Source of the DNA: Pseudomonas sp. 10S4
GTDB lineage: Bacteria; Pseudomonadota; Gammaproteobacteria; Pseudomonadales; Pseudomonadaceae
Assembly: GCF_034344865.1 (NCBI RefSeq)
Contig: NZ_CP133774.1
Coordinates: 1,612,001 to 1,676,000 of the forward strand
Direction of reading: 5' to 3'
Length of the DNA: 64,000 bases
Position 1 is the stretch's first letter. Each line of letters begins with the position of its first letter. Position numbers and translations under genes: made by a program. The notes under the pieces were generated by a model. The model was not told the DNA's origin, searched no databases, and worked only from the letters and a program-made list of their open reading frames with translations. Of this stretch, positions 7,711 through 16,782 are shown one piece after another.

Positions 7711-9186
7711 TTACTCTTTGTCCAGCTTGCCAACCAGCGACAGGGTGAAATCGGCACCCATGTACTTGAAGTGCGGACGCACGTTCAGGCTCACGCGGTA
7801 CCAGCCAGGCTCGCCTTCAACATCGCTGACGATGATTTGGGCAGCGCGCAGTGGACGACGGCCACGGACTTCGGCGCTTGGGTTTTCCTGGTCGGCCACG
7901 TACTGGCGGATCCACTTGTTGAGTTCCAGCTCGAGGTCGGTACGTTCTTTCCACGAACCGAGTTGCTCACGCTGCAGCACTTTCAAGTAGTGAGCCAGGC
8001 GGTTGACGATCATCATGTACGGCAGTTGGGTGCCGAGCTTGTAGTTCAGCTCTGCTGCCTTGCCTTCTGCGCTGATGCCGAAGAACTTCGGCTTCTGCAC
8101 CGAGCTTGCGGAGAAGAACGCCGCGTTGTCGGAGCCTTTACGCATGGTCAGGGAGATGAAGCCTTCCTCGGCCAATTCGTATTCACGACGGTCGGAAACC
8201 AGAACCTCAGTAGGAATCTTGGTTTCGATTTCGCCCATGCTTTCGAAGTGGTGCAACGGCAGGTCTTCAACCGCGCCACCGCTTTGCGGGCCGATGATGT
8301 TCGGGCACCAGCGGAATTTGGCGAAGCTGTCGGTCAGCTTGGTGCCGAACGCGTAGGCGGTGTTGCCCCACAGGTAGTGCTCGTGGCTGTTGGCGACGGT
8401 TTCTTTGTACACGAACGATTTGACCGGGTTTTCTTCCGGGTCGTACGGGTTACGCAGCAAGAAACGCGGCACGGTCAGGCCAACGTAACGGGAGTCTTCC
8501 GACTCACGGAAGCTCTGCCATTTAGCGAATTGCGGGCCTTCGAAGTGATCTTTCAGATCCTTCAGGTCCGGCAGGCCGGTGAAGCTTTCCAGGCCGAAAA
8601 ATTTCGGGCCGGCAGCTGCAATGAACGGTGCGTGGGACATGCAGGCTACGCTGGACACGTACTGCATCAGCTTCACGTCCGGCGAGCTTGGGGACATGTA
8701 GTAGTTAGCGATGATCGCGCCAACCGGCTGACCACCGAACTGACCGTATTCAGCGGTGTAGATGTGCTTGTACAGGCCAGCCTGCATCACTTCCGGCGAA
8801 TCTTCGAAATCGTCCAGCAGGTCTTCTTTCGAGACGTTGAGGATTTCGATCTTGATGTTTTCACGGAAGTTGGTGCGATCGACCAGCAACTGCAGGCCAC
8901 GCCACGACGATTCCAGCGACTGGAAGTCCGGGTGGTGCAGGATTTCGTCCATCTGACGGCTGAGCTTGGCATCGATCTCGGCGATCATGCGGTCGACCAT
9001 GGCCTTCTTGACCGGCTCACCGTTGTTCTGCGGCTTGAGCAGCTCTTCGATGAACGCCGACACACCGCGTTTGGCGATGTCGTAGGCTTCGTCGTCCGGC
9101 GTCAGGCGGGTTTCGGCGATGATGCTGTCGAGAATGCTGTATTCGCCGCTCTCTTTGCTCTTTTGCTGTGCTGCGCTAGTGCTCAT
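7711..9186 (-). CDS. tssC: T6SS sheath large subunit TssC
   Basis: 491 residues, full length for TssC (VipB/ImpD). Diagnostic stretches are LSRQMDEILHHPDFQ and SLESSWRGLQLLVDRT near residues 95-125, and the C-terminal RPLRAAQIIVSDVEGEPGWY with HFKYMGADFTLSLVGKLD. With TssB it polymerises into the contractile cytoplasmic sheath whose contraction drives the Hcp tube outward. It follows tssB by 29 bp and precedes tssE by 13 bp. Confidence 0.97.
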   Translation of the reverse strand: MSTSAAQQKSKESGEYSILDSIIAETRLTPDDEAYDIAKRGVSAFIEELLKPQNNGEPVKKAMVDRMIAEIDAKLSRQMDEILHHPDFQSLESSWRGLQLLVDRTNFRENIKIEILNVSKEDLLDDFEDSPEVMQAGLYKHIYTAEYGQFGGQPVGAIIANYYMSPSSPDVKLMQYVSSVACMSHAPFIAAAGPKFFGLESFTGLPDLKDLKDHFEGPQFAKWQSFRESEDSRYVGLTVPRFLLRNPYDPEENPVKSFVYKETVANSHEHYLWGNTAYAFGTKLTDSFAKFRWCPNIIGPQSGGAVEDLPLHHFESMGEIETKIPTEVLVSDRREYELAEEGFISLTMRKGSDNAAFFSASSVQKPKFFGISAEGKAAELNYKLGTQLPYMMIVNRLAHYLKVLQREQLGSWKERTDLELELNKWIRQYVADQENPSAEVRGRRPLRAAQIIVSDVEGEPGWYRVSLNVRPHFKYMGADFTLSLVGKLDKE

Positions 9187-9215
9187 TGTGTTGGCTTCCT
9201 TGGCTGATAGAGGAC

Positions 9216-9719
9216 TCAGGCGTCCTGGGCTGCGGCGTTCAAGCCCAGCTCACCCAGTACGCGACCGCGGGATTCGTCGTCGGCGAGAACGCCTTCGATG
9301 GCTTTGCGGAACGCAGGCGCGTTACCCAGCGGGCCTTTGAGGGCCACCAGCGCGTCGCGCAGTTCCATCAGTTTTTTCAGCTCAGGCACTTGCTCAACCA
9401 GGCTGGCCGGGTTGAAGTCCTTCATCGAGTTGACGCGCAATTGCACGCCCAGCTCTTCAGTGCTGCCTTCTTCCTGAAGACGGTTCGGCACGCTCAGCGT
9501 CAGGCTCAGCTCTTGCTTGGCCAGCACTTCGTCAAACGTCATTTTGTCGATGCTGATCGGCTTGCGATCTTCGACTTTGCGTTCGTCCTTGCGGTGGGTG
9601 TAGTCACCGATTGCCAGTAGTTTCAACGGCAGTTCGATCTCTTCCTGTGCACCACCGGTGGCAGGTTTGAAGGTGACGTTGATGCGTTCCTTGGGGGCTA
9701 CCGAGCCTTCTTTGGCCAT
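9216..9719 (-). CDS. tssB: T6SS sheath small subunit TssB
   Basis: 167 residues, typical for TssB (VipA/ImpB). The pattern is MAKEGSVAPKERINVTF, then LPLKLLAIGDYT, and PVLxRxPISIDKxxFDEV written here as DRKPISIDKMTFDEVL; a conserved acidic C-terminal tail follows. The ATG at 9719 is preferred over 9785 because AAGGAG precedes it at the right distance and the family N-terminus begins there. It forms the sheath with TssC, encoded next. Confidence 0.95.
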   Translation of the reverse strand: MAKEGSVAPKERINVTFKPATGGAQEEIELPLKLLAIGDYTHRKDERKVEDRKPISIDKMTFDEVLAKQELSLTLSVPNRLQEEGSTEELGVQLRVNSMKDFNPASLVEQVPELKKLMELRDALVALKGPLGNAPAFRKAIEGVLADDESRGRVLGELGLNAAAQDA

Positions 9720-9751
9720 GGCTTTTCTCCTTGCGGTTGTGGCCCTGGGGC

Positions 9752-11309
9752 CTATTCGAGTACCACTTCGAGATCGAGGTGGCACAGCCTGCGATAAATC
9801 TCTTCCTTGCGTTCACGCACTGCATGGTTCTGCGGTAACAACTCGCAGCAGCTATGCAGCAAATGCAGCACTTCCAGCGCAAGATCGGGCTCCCAGGCGT
9901 TCAGGCCTGAGTCCTGTAATGTTTGGTCGAGGGTTTCGAGTTGGGTCCTGGCCAGTTCGTACTTCTTGGCCATGAAGCACAGCCGCGCCAGGGCGAACTG
10001 CCAGAAAAATCGCGCCCGCCCGCCTTGGGCGGCTTGCAGGCCCTGCTTGAGGATCTGCACGGCGGCCTTGAGGCCGTCCTTGCGCAAAATCGGCAGGACT
10101 TCTTCCAGGGCCACTTCCCAGGCCGGCTGGTTGTCGGCGACTTCAACCTTGCGCGGCGCACTGGCGCTTTGCAGGTGCGGCATGACGTTGGCGCTGACCC
10201 AGGCGCGGGTGGCCGGGTCGGCAAACGGCGCGCCGTCATGGAAACGCAATTCGATGATGCCAGGCAGGCGCTGAATCAAAAGCGCGAAGTGGATTTCCAC
10301 TTCGCGCATTGCCATCTCGGCATTCAGGCCCTGGAGACATTCCCAGACCATTCGCTGGCCATCGAACCAGAACGGCGCCTTCGCCAGGCTCGCCTCCAGT
10401 TCCACCAGCAAGTCCGCGTACTTGGCCTGGTCGTAACGGTCCTGATAGGCCTTGAGCTTGTCCGCCGGCAACCCGCGTAAAACGGTGATCTGCTCGGCGT
10501 TGCGCTCGGGCACCGCGTCGATGGGCAACCACAGCAGCGTGCGGTTGAGGCGCAGGGCGCGCAGGTCGGTGGCTTTCTGCTTGAGCCACCAGGCGCACAA
10601 CGGGCGGGCACTTTCCTGCTGGGCGCGCAGGGCCTTGTGGGCTTCTTTCTCGTTGTCGATCGGCGCGCCGGGGGTGAACAACTGCGTCGCCGCCTGCTTG
10701 ACCTGGGCGACTGCGGCACCGACCACGCCGGGTTCCGGCTGGTTATCGGCGGCGCGCTGCACCATGTTTTTCAAGCGGCGGGAGATTGGCAGCAGCAACG
10801 GCGCGTCGTCGCCCAGGTGTTCGGTGCAAGCGGCATCGAGACCTTCAAGGTGCTCCACCAACTGCCGGAACAGCGGTAACTGCTCTTTGATCGCGACGTT
10901 TTCGGTCAGCACCTGCTCAAGACGCGGCACCAACCAACTGATGGCAGCGGAGCGGGTGCGAGCCTTGTTCGGGTGAACTTCGGCCCAGTGATTTTCCGAC
11001 AAGTGGTGCAGCAAACCGAGGCCCGCCAGCAGCCCCTGGAAGGACTCGCGCTGGTACAACGCCCATGTCAGCCAGGCGCCAACCCGCAGAATCCTTGGAC
11101 TGGGTACGCAGCAGATTTTCACTGTTTTCACGGATTTTCAGCCAGTCGATCTGACCGGCTTCATGCATCGATTGGGCTTTGGCGAGCTCGCTTTCCAGGG
11201 CCTCATATTCGCTCGAAAAGCGAACATCCTCGCCCGCGAAATTCTCTTTGGAAACAGAGGCTTTTGCGAGTTCAAGGTAATGGGCGGAAAGTTTGCTTGA
11301 GTAGGACAT
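9752..11309 (-). CDS. tssA: T6SS protein TssA, interrupted by one extra base
   Basis: Two overlapping frames give an N-terminal 72-residue part (MSYSSKLSAHYLELAKA...ENSENLLRTQSKD) and a long C-terminal part. Removing one T at about 11095 joins them as TQSKDLRVGAWLTWALYQRE, a standard ImpA_N/TssA motif, giving 518 residues. TssA caps or primes the growing sheath at the baseplate; this variant has a long helical C-terminus (ending HLDLEVVLE). It is the first gene of the tssA-B-C-E run, 32 bp before tssB. The single error in an otherwise intact gene suggests sequencing error rather than inactivation. Confidence 0.88.
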
Positions 11310-11740
11310 CCATGACCTTTAATTAGGATTACAGTCACACGCCAATTGGTGTTCCAACAGCGGCGGACAGTATCAAAGAGCTGTGATGAGTCTCATCCAA
11401 TTGAGTTCGTGCTCTTTCAAGTGGGCGCATCGTACTCACGATGATGGCCACTAGCAAGCATCCGATTAAACAACAAGACGAACTGTTCTCTGTTTTGCGT
11501 AGGAGATATCCCTATATCTGTCAGGGGATCCCTTGCTCTCTGTTTAATATTTCATCTGCCAGCGTCCTGCCCCGTAACCATTGACCTAGAGCGGCTCCTG
11601 AAGTCCGGCATAACCCTTGGAGCTTCAGCCCTTGAAGCAGGTGCAAAGCATGACAAGAATAAAAAATGATAAATGTAGGAAATGTCTGAAAGGTTGCACT
11701 CATCAATGAACAAAGCGACGAACGACAACAGCCAATTAAA

Positions 11741-11768
11741 AAAGTGCCATCGTTCTGATGGCATTTTA
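11741..11768 (+). terminator. Possible rho-independent terminator
   Basis: A perfect 7-bp stem, TGCCATC / GATGGCA with a five-base loop, preceded by AAAAAAG and followed by TTTTATA. It could end a plus-strand transcript starting in the intergenic region, but no gene for it is evident. Confidence 0.45.
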
Positions 11769-11882
11769 TATAAAGGCGAATTCACAAAACGAAGGCGAGG
11801 ACAACTACGGCCATTCACTTTGTTTCCAGAGTGTATTAACCCGTCCCGGGTGTGCTTTATATAGAGAGCAAACGACGCCCAT

Positions 11883-11921
11883 AAAAAATGGGCCTCCGAC
11901 TTAATCGGCAGGCCCATTTTT
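11883..11921. terminator. Bidirectional rho-independent terminator downstream of HU
   Basis: A long inverted repeat, AAAAATGGGCCT / AGGCCCATTTTT, with an additional inner CCGA/TCGG pairing. It lies 40 bp past the hupB stop, and the U-run on either strand makes it usable in both directions. Confidence 0.85.
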
Positions 11922-11960
11922 CAATACGGTTCTCCCCGTTATTCAGGGAGTTCGCCGCAA

Positions 11961-12236
11961 TTATGGATTAACGCTGTCTTTCAACGACTTGCCTGGCTTG
12001 AACGCAACGGTGTTGCTGGCCTTGATTTTTACGGGCTCACCGGTTTGCGGGTTTTTGCCGGTGCGGGCACCGCGGTGACGTTGCAGGAAGGTACCGAAGC
12101 CCACCAGCGTGACGCTGTCCTTGCGGTGCAGAGCGCCGGTAATTTCTTCGAGAACAGCGTTGAGAACGCGGTTGGCCTGCTCTTTGGTGAGATCTGCTTT
12201 TTCAGCGATTGCAGCGGCGAGTTCTGGTTTACGCAT
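11961..12236 (-). CDS. HU-type nucleoid DNA-binding protein
   Basis: 91 residues, the normal HU/IHF length. The core signature GFGTFLQRHRGARTGKNPQTG (in two parts GFGTF and RTGKNPQTGE) and the ending VAFKPGKSLKDSVN are typical of HU. It compacts and bends DNA as a dimer. It is followed by a strong terminator, so it is probably a single-gene transcript. It corresponds by position to the HU-like gene beside the rubredoxin genes in P. aeruginosa. Whether it should be called HupB or a third HU paralogue cannot be settled from sequence alone. Confidence 0.92.
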   Translation of the reverse strand: MRKPELAAAIAEKADLTKEQANRVLNAVLEEITGALHRKDSVTLVGFGTFLQRHRGARTGKNPQTGEPVKIKASNTVAFKPGKSLKDSVNP

Positions 12237-12428
12237 TAGTGAAGCCCCTTTGACGGTTTTTTGTTGTTATGTCCGTGCTGTTCTCGTTGGAACAGCGCCC
12301 AAGGCGCCGCAGGTGCTCTACTCTGCGGCAGACGGGAGTGAGGATGGCACGCACCGAAGAGCCGCGCCAGTCTCGGCGCGACGTTTGTAGGGGCAAAAGC
12401 GGGGTGATTCCGACAGAACGACCGGTAT

Positions 12429-13577
12429 TTACGCCAGCAGGGCCGGAAGCTCTTTGTTCAAAGCGAGTTTTTCCATCACCGCCGCGCCTGTCAGGGCATA
12501 ACCGAGCAATTTGCCCGCACCATCACGGCATAGCACCTTGATGTCGGCGCCCTGCCCTTCAACGGTCCAGACGCCCTCAGCGCCCCGTGGTGGTGGCGAA
12601 ACTACCAACGGGCAGACCGGGGTTTTCACGGTGATCGGCATCGGGCCGTAGCTGACGGCGGTCGGGTTGCCGGCCAACGTTTGGGCCAGCGCTCTCGCAC
12701 AGCTCATCAGGGGCATCACGTACAACAGATTCAGCCCATCGACCTCGGCGCAGTCGCCCAGGGCGTAGATATTGGCGTGGGAAGTCTTGAGGTGACGATC
12801 GACCACCACACCGCGATTGACCTGCACGCCAGCCGCGGCCGCCAGATCGATGCGCGGACGCAGGCCGATAGCCGAGACCACCACATCGCACGGGATGACC
12901 TGGCCGTCGGACAGGTGCGCTTCCAGCCCCTCAGCCACCCGTTGCAGGCGATTAAGCACTGGCCCGAGGTGGAAGCGCGCGCCGAGGCTTTCCAGCCCGG
13001 CCTGGACCGCAGCGGCTGCTGCCGGGTGCAGCAGGGTCGGCATGACCTGTTCGCACGGCGCCACCAGTTGCACTTCGTAACCGCCGAGGATCAGGTCGTT
13101 GGCGAACTCGCAACCAATCAGGCCGGCCCCCAGCAGCAACACCCGACGTTTGCCGGCCGCGGCCGCACGAAAGCGTGCGTAGTCTTCCAGATCATTGATT
13201 GGGAACACCGCGTCAGCAGCGTCGCCTTCGATTGGCACGCGCACGGTTTCCGCGCCCCAGGCCAGGATCAGATCACGATAGATCACCGATTCCTCGCCGA
13301 TCCACAGGCGTTTGTGGCCCGGGTCAATGCCGCTGATGCGCGTGTGGGTGCGCACTTCGGCTTTCAACTGCTCGGCCATGGCGCCCGGTTCGGCCATGCT
13401 CAGGCCGTCGGCGTCTTTGTTTTTACCGAAGCCGGTGGAGAGCATCGGCTTGGAGTAGGAGCGTCCATCATCTGCGGTAATCAGCAGCAGCGGAGTTTCG
13501 CCATCGAGTTTGCGAAACTCCCGGGCCAGGTTGTAGCCCGCCAGGCCGGTACCGACGATCACGACAGGTGCGTTCAT
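12429..13577 (-). CDS. rubB: Rubredoxin-NAD(+) reductase
   Basis: 382 residues of a two-dinucleotide-binding-domain flavoprotein. The N-terminal FAD motif is [10 protein letters not shown] (residues 5-14); the central NAD(P)H motif is [15 protein letters not shown] near residue 147; the second FAD motif [12 protein letters not shown] lies near residue 270. It passes electrons from NADH to rubredoxin, the gene next upstream (stop-to-start gap of 20 bp), for example to alkane hydroxylase or oxidative-stress enzymes. No alkane hydroxylase gene lies in this window. Confidence 0.93.
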   Translation of the reverse strand: MNAPVVIVGTGLAGYNLAREFRKLDGETPLLLITADDGRSYSKPMLSTGFGKNKDADGLSMAEPGAMAEQLKAEVRTHTRISGIDPGHKRLWIGEESVIYRDLILAWGAETVRVPIEGDAADAVFPINDLEDYARFRAAAAGKRRVLLLGAGLIGCEFANDLILGGYEVQLVAPCEQVMPTLLHPAAAAAVQAGLESLGARFHLGPVLNRLQRVAEGLEAHLSDGQVIPCDVVVSAIGLRPRIDLAAAAGVQVNRGVVVDRHLKTSHANIYALGDCAEVDGLNLLYVMPLMSCARALAQTLAGNPTAVSYGPMPITVKTPVCPLVVSPPPRGAEGVWTVEGQGADIKVLCRDGAGKLLGYALTGAAVMEKLALNKELPALLA

Positions 13578-13597
13578 TCCTTACTCCTCTTTTTGTC

Positions 13598-13765
13598 TTA
13601 GTTGATTTCGATCATTTCGAAATCCATCTTGCCCACGCCGCAGTCCGGGCACAGCCAATCTGCCGGCACGTCCTGCCACAGAGTCCCCGGCGCAATGCCG
13701 TCATCCGGCCAGCCGTCAGCTTCGTTATAGATCAGGCCGCAGACCACACATTGCCACTTTTTCAT
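13598..13765 (-). CDS. rubA: Rubredoxin
   Basis: A 55-residue protein beginning MKKWQCVVCGLIYNEADGWP and containing both iron-binding pairs, CVVCG (Cys6, Cys9) and CPDCG (near residues 39-42). This is the classic one-iron rubredoxin fold, a soluble electron carrier. It lies directly upstream of the rubredoxin reductase gene on the same strand, so the two probably form an operon. The cysteine spacing leaves little doubt. Confidence 0.95.
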   Translation of the reverse strand: MKKWQCVVCGLIYNEADGWPDDGIAPGTLWQDVPADWLCPDCGVGKMDFEMIEIN

Positions 13766-13966
13766 TCAGTTACTTCCTCAGGATTCAGGCTTTTGCCGGC
13801 ACGAACGGTCGATGGGTACAGCGCAGCCGTCCGGCTCAGGGGCGTTTTGTACTGATCGAGCCCGGCAGATGCAAGCGTGTTCGGCGCAACGGCGGCCCGG
13901 TTCAATCAAAATCGCAGGCTGACATGGTAAGCTCACGGCCTCATTTGCTGCCAATAATGACTCACT

Positions 13967-14530
13967 GTGCCGCACTCAAAATCTCCCTGCCCGCCCGCGC
14001 CATGGCTGCTGCAAAGCCAATTGGCGCCCCGCCCCGACGCGTCTACCCTCGACTGGCTGTTCGACGAAGGCTCCCTGACACGGCGCCTGATCCGTTTATC
14101 GAATGACGGCTTCAGCGTCACGCCGTTGTTCGAGGGCTGGCAAGCGCTGCGCGCCGACGAATGTGCGGCGCTGGAGCTGGCCGAAGGCAGCGAAGGCTGG
14201 GTGCGCGAGGTGTATTTGCGGGGTCATGGCGAGGCGTGGGTGTTCGCCCGCAGCGTTGCATCGCGCAGCGCATTGCAAGGTGACGGCTTGCACATGGACG
14301 AATTGGGCAGTCGCTCATTGGGCGAATTGCTGTTTTGCGACCAGGCGTTTCAGCGCCGGGCGATTGAGGTTTGTCACTATCCTCAAGAATGGCTGCCCGC
14401 AGAGGTCCGGGCCCCTGAACTGTGGGGCCGGCGCTCGCGTTTCGACCGCGGTGCGCTGAGCGCGCTGGTGGCCGAGATTTTCCTGCCGACCTTGTGGCTC
14501 GCCACCCGCGCCCATCCGGAGAACTGCTGA
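13967..14530 (+). CDS. ubiC: Chorismate pyruvate-lyase UbiC
   Basis: 187 residues, normal for UbiC, which removes pyruvate from chorismate to give 4-hydroxybenzoate, the first step of ubiquinone synthesis. Family features: an early WLxxxGSLTRRL segment ([16 protein letters not shown]), [19 protein letters not shown] in the middle, and [10 protein letters not shown] near the C-terminus. The chosen start is a GTG. Its TGA overlaps the ubiA ATG (TGATG), so the pair is translationally coupled. It is divergent from rubA. Confidence 0.95.
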   Translation: MPHSKSPCPPAPWLLQSQLAPRPDASTLDWLFDEGSLTRRLIRLSNDGFSVTPLFEGWQALRADECAALELAEGSEGWVREVYLRGHGEAWVFARSVASRSALQGDGLHMDELGSRSLGELLFCDQAFQRRAIEVCHYPQEWLPAEVRAPELWGRRSRFDRGALSALVAEIFLPTLWLATRAHPENC

Positions 14531-15419
14531 TGTACCAGAGCCTGCTCAAGTCCCTGAATCGCCTGAACCCGCGCACCTGGGACTTCATTCAGTTGACCCG
14601 CATGGACAAACCGATCGGTATTTACCTGCTGCTGTGGCCGACCCTTTGGGCGCTATGGATTGCCGGCAAGGGCTCGCCATCATTGGCCAACATCGTGATT
14701 TTCGTCCTCGGCGTGGTGCTGACCCGCGCCGGTGGCTGTGTGATCAATGACTGGGCGGATCGCAAAGTCGACGGCTACGTGAAACGCACCGAACAGCGGC
14801 CACTGGTGAGCGGCAAGATCAGCTCCAAAGAGGCCCTGATTTTTTTGCGGTGTTGATGGGCGTGAGTTTTCTGCTGGTGCTTTGCACAAACGCACCGACC
14901 GTCTGGCTGTCACTGGGTGGCTTGGCGCTGGCTCTCAGCTACCCCTTTATGAAGCGCTACACCTATTATCCGCAAGTGGTTCTAGGCGCGGCGTTTTCCT
15001 GGGGCATGCCGATGGCGTTCACCGCCGAGACCGGTGAATTGCCGGCGGCGGCATGGTTGCTATGGATTGCCAATCTGCTGTGGACCGTGGGTTACGACAC
15101 GTATTACGCGATGACCGACCGCGATGACGATTTGAAGATCGGGGTGAAGTCGACGGCGATTCTGTTTGGCGACGCGGACCGGGCGATCATTCTGACGTTG
15201 CAGGGTCTGGCGCTGGGTTGCCTGTTGCTGGCCGGGTCGAAATTCCAGCTCGGTGGCTGGTTCCACCTCGGTTTGCTGGCGGCGGCGGGCTGTTTTGCCT
15301 GGGAGTTCTGGTACACCCGCGGCAAGGATCGGATGCGCTGCTTCAAGGCGTTTTTGCACAACCACTGGGCCGGGCTGGCGATTTTCGTCGGGATTGTGCT
15401 GGATTACGCGTTGCGTTGA
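14530..15419 (+). CDS. ubiA: 4-hydroxybenzoate octaprenyltransferase UbiA, single-base frameshift
   Basis: Two frames together encode a complete 296-residue UbiA prenyltransferase, an integral membrane enzyme joining the polyprenyl chain to 4-hydroxybenzoate. The first part carries the substrate motif [15 protein letters not shown]; the second carries the other aspartate motif ([20 protein letters not shown]). The break is in a run of seven T at 14840-14846; eight T restores ALIFFAVLMG. An essential ubiquinone gene is unlikely to be broken, so a base-calling error is the likely cause. It overlaps ubiC. Confidence 0.92.
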
Positions 15420-15424
15420 CGCTC

Positions 15425-15500
15425 GAAAAGATCGCAGCCTTCGGCAGCGCCTACATAGGATCGTATTTCAATGTAGGCGCTGCCGGAGGCTGCGATCTTT
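15425..15500. repeat. Large inverted repeat (GATCGCAGCC family)
   Basis: Two arms of about 31 bp (AAAAGATCGCAGCC... and its complement ending ...GGCTGCGATCTTTT) around a short centre. It lies between the convergent ubiA and 15527-15904 genes, where it may end transcription from both sides. A related repeat lies at 27882-27980. Confidence 0.8.
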
Positions 15501-15526
15501 TAGCAGTTCAAATCAATGTACACAGA

Positions 15527-15904
15527 TCAATGCTTCGGCATGTGCCACATATCTTTGAAGCCTTCGCCCATCTTGTCACCCGGCTTTTTATCCTTCATGA
15601 AGGTGTACAGCGGTTTGCCGTCATAAGCCCACTGCATCATGCCGTCATCGCGCTTGATCGGCGCGAATTTGCCTTCGGCCTTGGCGTCTGCAGGGGCCAT
15701 CATTGGTGGCCACATCTTCATGCAATCACCGTTGCACATCGATTTGCCGCCCATGTCCTTGTCGAACGTATAAACCGTCATGCCTTTATGATCGGTCATC
15801 ATCCCGTCTTTCATCATCACCGGGTCGGCGGCGAACGCCATTGACGGCAAAGCCAGGGCAGCGGCCAACATCAGGGCCTTGAAGGAGAACGTGTATTGAG
15901 TCAT
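15527..15904 (-). CDS. Secreted protein with Lipoprotein_15-type repeats, methionine-rich
   Basis: 125 residues with a signal peptide ending near AFA-ADP (residue 25). The mature part holds two copies of the secreted repeat (GMTVYTFDKD...C.G.C...WPP and GKPLYTFMKDKKPGD), a known family of unknown function. It is rich in methionine and histidine (VMMKDGMMTDHKGM, WHMPKH), which might bind copper, but that is inference. It is divergent from phoB with about 150 bp between them. Confidence 0.8.
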   Translation of the reverse strand: MTQYTFSFKALMLAAALALPSMAFAADPVMMKDGMMTDHKGMTVYTFDKDMGGKSMCNGDCMKMWPPMMAPADAKAEGKFAPIKRDDGMMQWAYDGKPLYTFMKDKKPGDKMGEGFKDMWHMPKH

Positions 15905-15984
15905 GGAAACCTTCTCTTGTGGTTGTCAGGATTCGGACTTAGAGCTTAGCCCAGGTTCATGACAATCGCAGAGCGACTAAAATA

Positions 15985-16018
15985 CTGTCACACGACTGCA
16001 ATAATTCCGTTATCTAAT
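15985..16018 (+). promoter_or_regulatory. Pho-box-like site and -10 of phoB
   Basis: CTGTCACACGACTGCAAT (15985-16002) has two half-sites, CTGTCAC and CTGCAAT, at 11-bp spacing as in a Pho box (ideal CTGTCAT). It is followed after eight bases by TATCTAAT, a fair -10. Such a site would replace the -35 element and give PhoB autoregulation. Confidence 0.6.
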
Positions 16019-16055
16019 GCGGCGCAAGACAGTTAAATGACAAGAGGATTAAGGC

Positions 16056-16744
16056 ATGGTTGGCAGGAGCATTCTGATCGTCGACGACGAAGCGCCCATT
16101 CGCGAAATGATCGCCGTTGCGTTGGAAATGGCCGGCTATGACTGCCTGGAGGCTGAGAACTCCCAACAGGCCCACGCCATCATCGTCGACCGCAAGCCGG
16201 ACCTGATCCTGCTCGACTGGATGCTGCCCGGCACCTCCGGCATCGAGCTGGCCCGACGCCTCAAGCGCGATGAGCTGACCGGGGACATCCCGATCATCAT
16301 GCTCACCGCCAAGGGCGAAGAGGACAACAAGATCCAGGGCCTGGAAGTCGGCGCTGACGACTACATCACCAAACCGTTTTCCCCCGTGAGCTGGTGGCGC
16401 GCCTCAAAGCCGTGCTGCGCCGCGCCGGCCCGACCGATGGCGAAGCGCCAATCGAAGTCGGCGGCCTGCTGCTGGACCCGATCAGCCACCGCGTGACCAT
16501 CGACGGCAAACCCGCCGAGATGGGCCCGACCGAATACCGTTTGCTGCAATTCTTCATGACTCACCAGGAACGCGCCTACACCCGTGGCCAGTTGCTGGAT
16601 CAGGTCTGGGGCGGCAATGTCTATGTTGAAGAGCGCACCGTTGACGTGCACATCCGGCGCCTGCGCAAAGCCCTCGGCGATGCCTACGAAAATCTGGTAC
16701 AAACCGTGCGCGGCACCGGCTACCGGTTTTCCACCAAGGCCTGA
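16056..16744 (+). CDS. phoB: Phosphate response regulator PhoB, single-base frameshift
   Basis: Together two frames encode 229 residues, exactly the usual PhoB length. The receiver domain (residues 1-120) has the acidic pair DDE and phospho-acceptor Asp54 in LLDWMLPG; the C-terminal winged helix has RRLRKAL and VRGTGYRFS. The break is in a run of five C at about 16379-16384; six C restores [13 protein letters not shown]. PhoB activates phosphate-starvation genes when PhoR phosphorylates it; phoR follows after 38 bp. The error is most likely technical. Confidence 0.94.
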
Positions 16745-16782
16745 GCTGACCGCCCGGCTCGCTGACAAGGACGCATGTTTCC

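Larger units (their letters stand above)
11310..11960. other. 650-bp intergenic region, AT-rich, no convincing gene
   Basis: This gap separates the T6SS genes from the HU gene and is visibly richer in A+T than its flanks. It must carry the promoter for tssA on the minus strand. It holds two hairpins followed by T-runs (listed separately). Short open frames exist on both strands, for example 11706-11864 on the plus strand (52 residues, many Lys/Arg), but none has a good ribosome site or a recognisable product. Confidence 0.5.

Noticed and set aside
11341..11356. Sigma-54-like promoter before tssA (TGGAAC-N5-TTGG on the minus strand)
   Set aside because: Spacing fits and HSI-II clusters are often sigma-54 dependent, but the -12 element lacks the conserved GC, so I do not list it.
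11552..11917. 121-codon minus-strand open frame between tssA and HU
   Set aside because: It runs through the HU terminator hairpin, has no ribosome site and looks unlike a protein.
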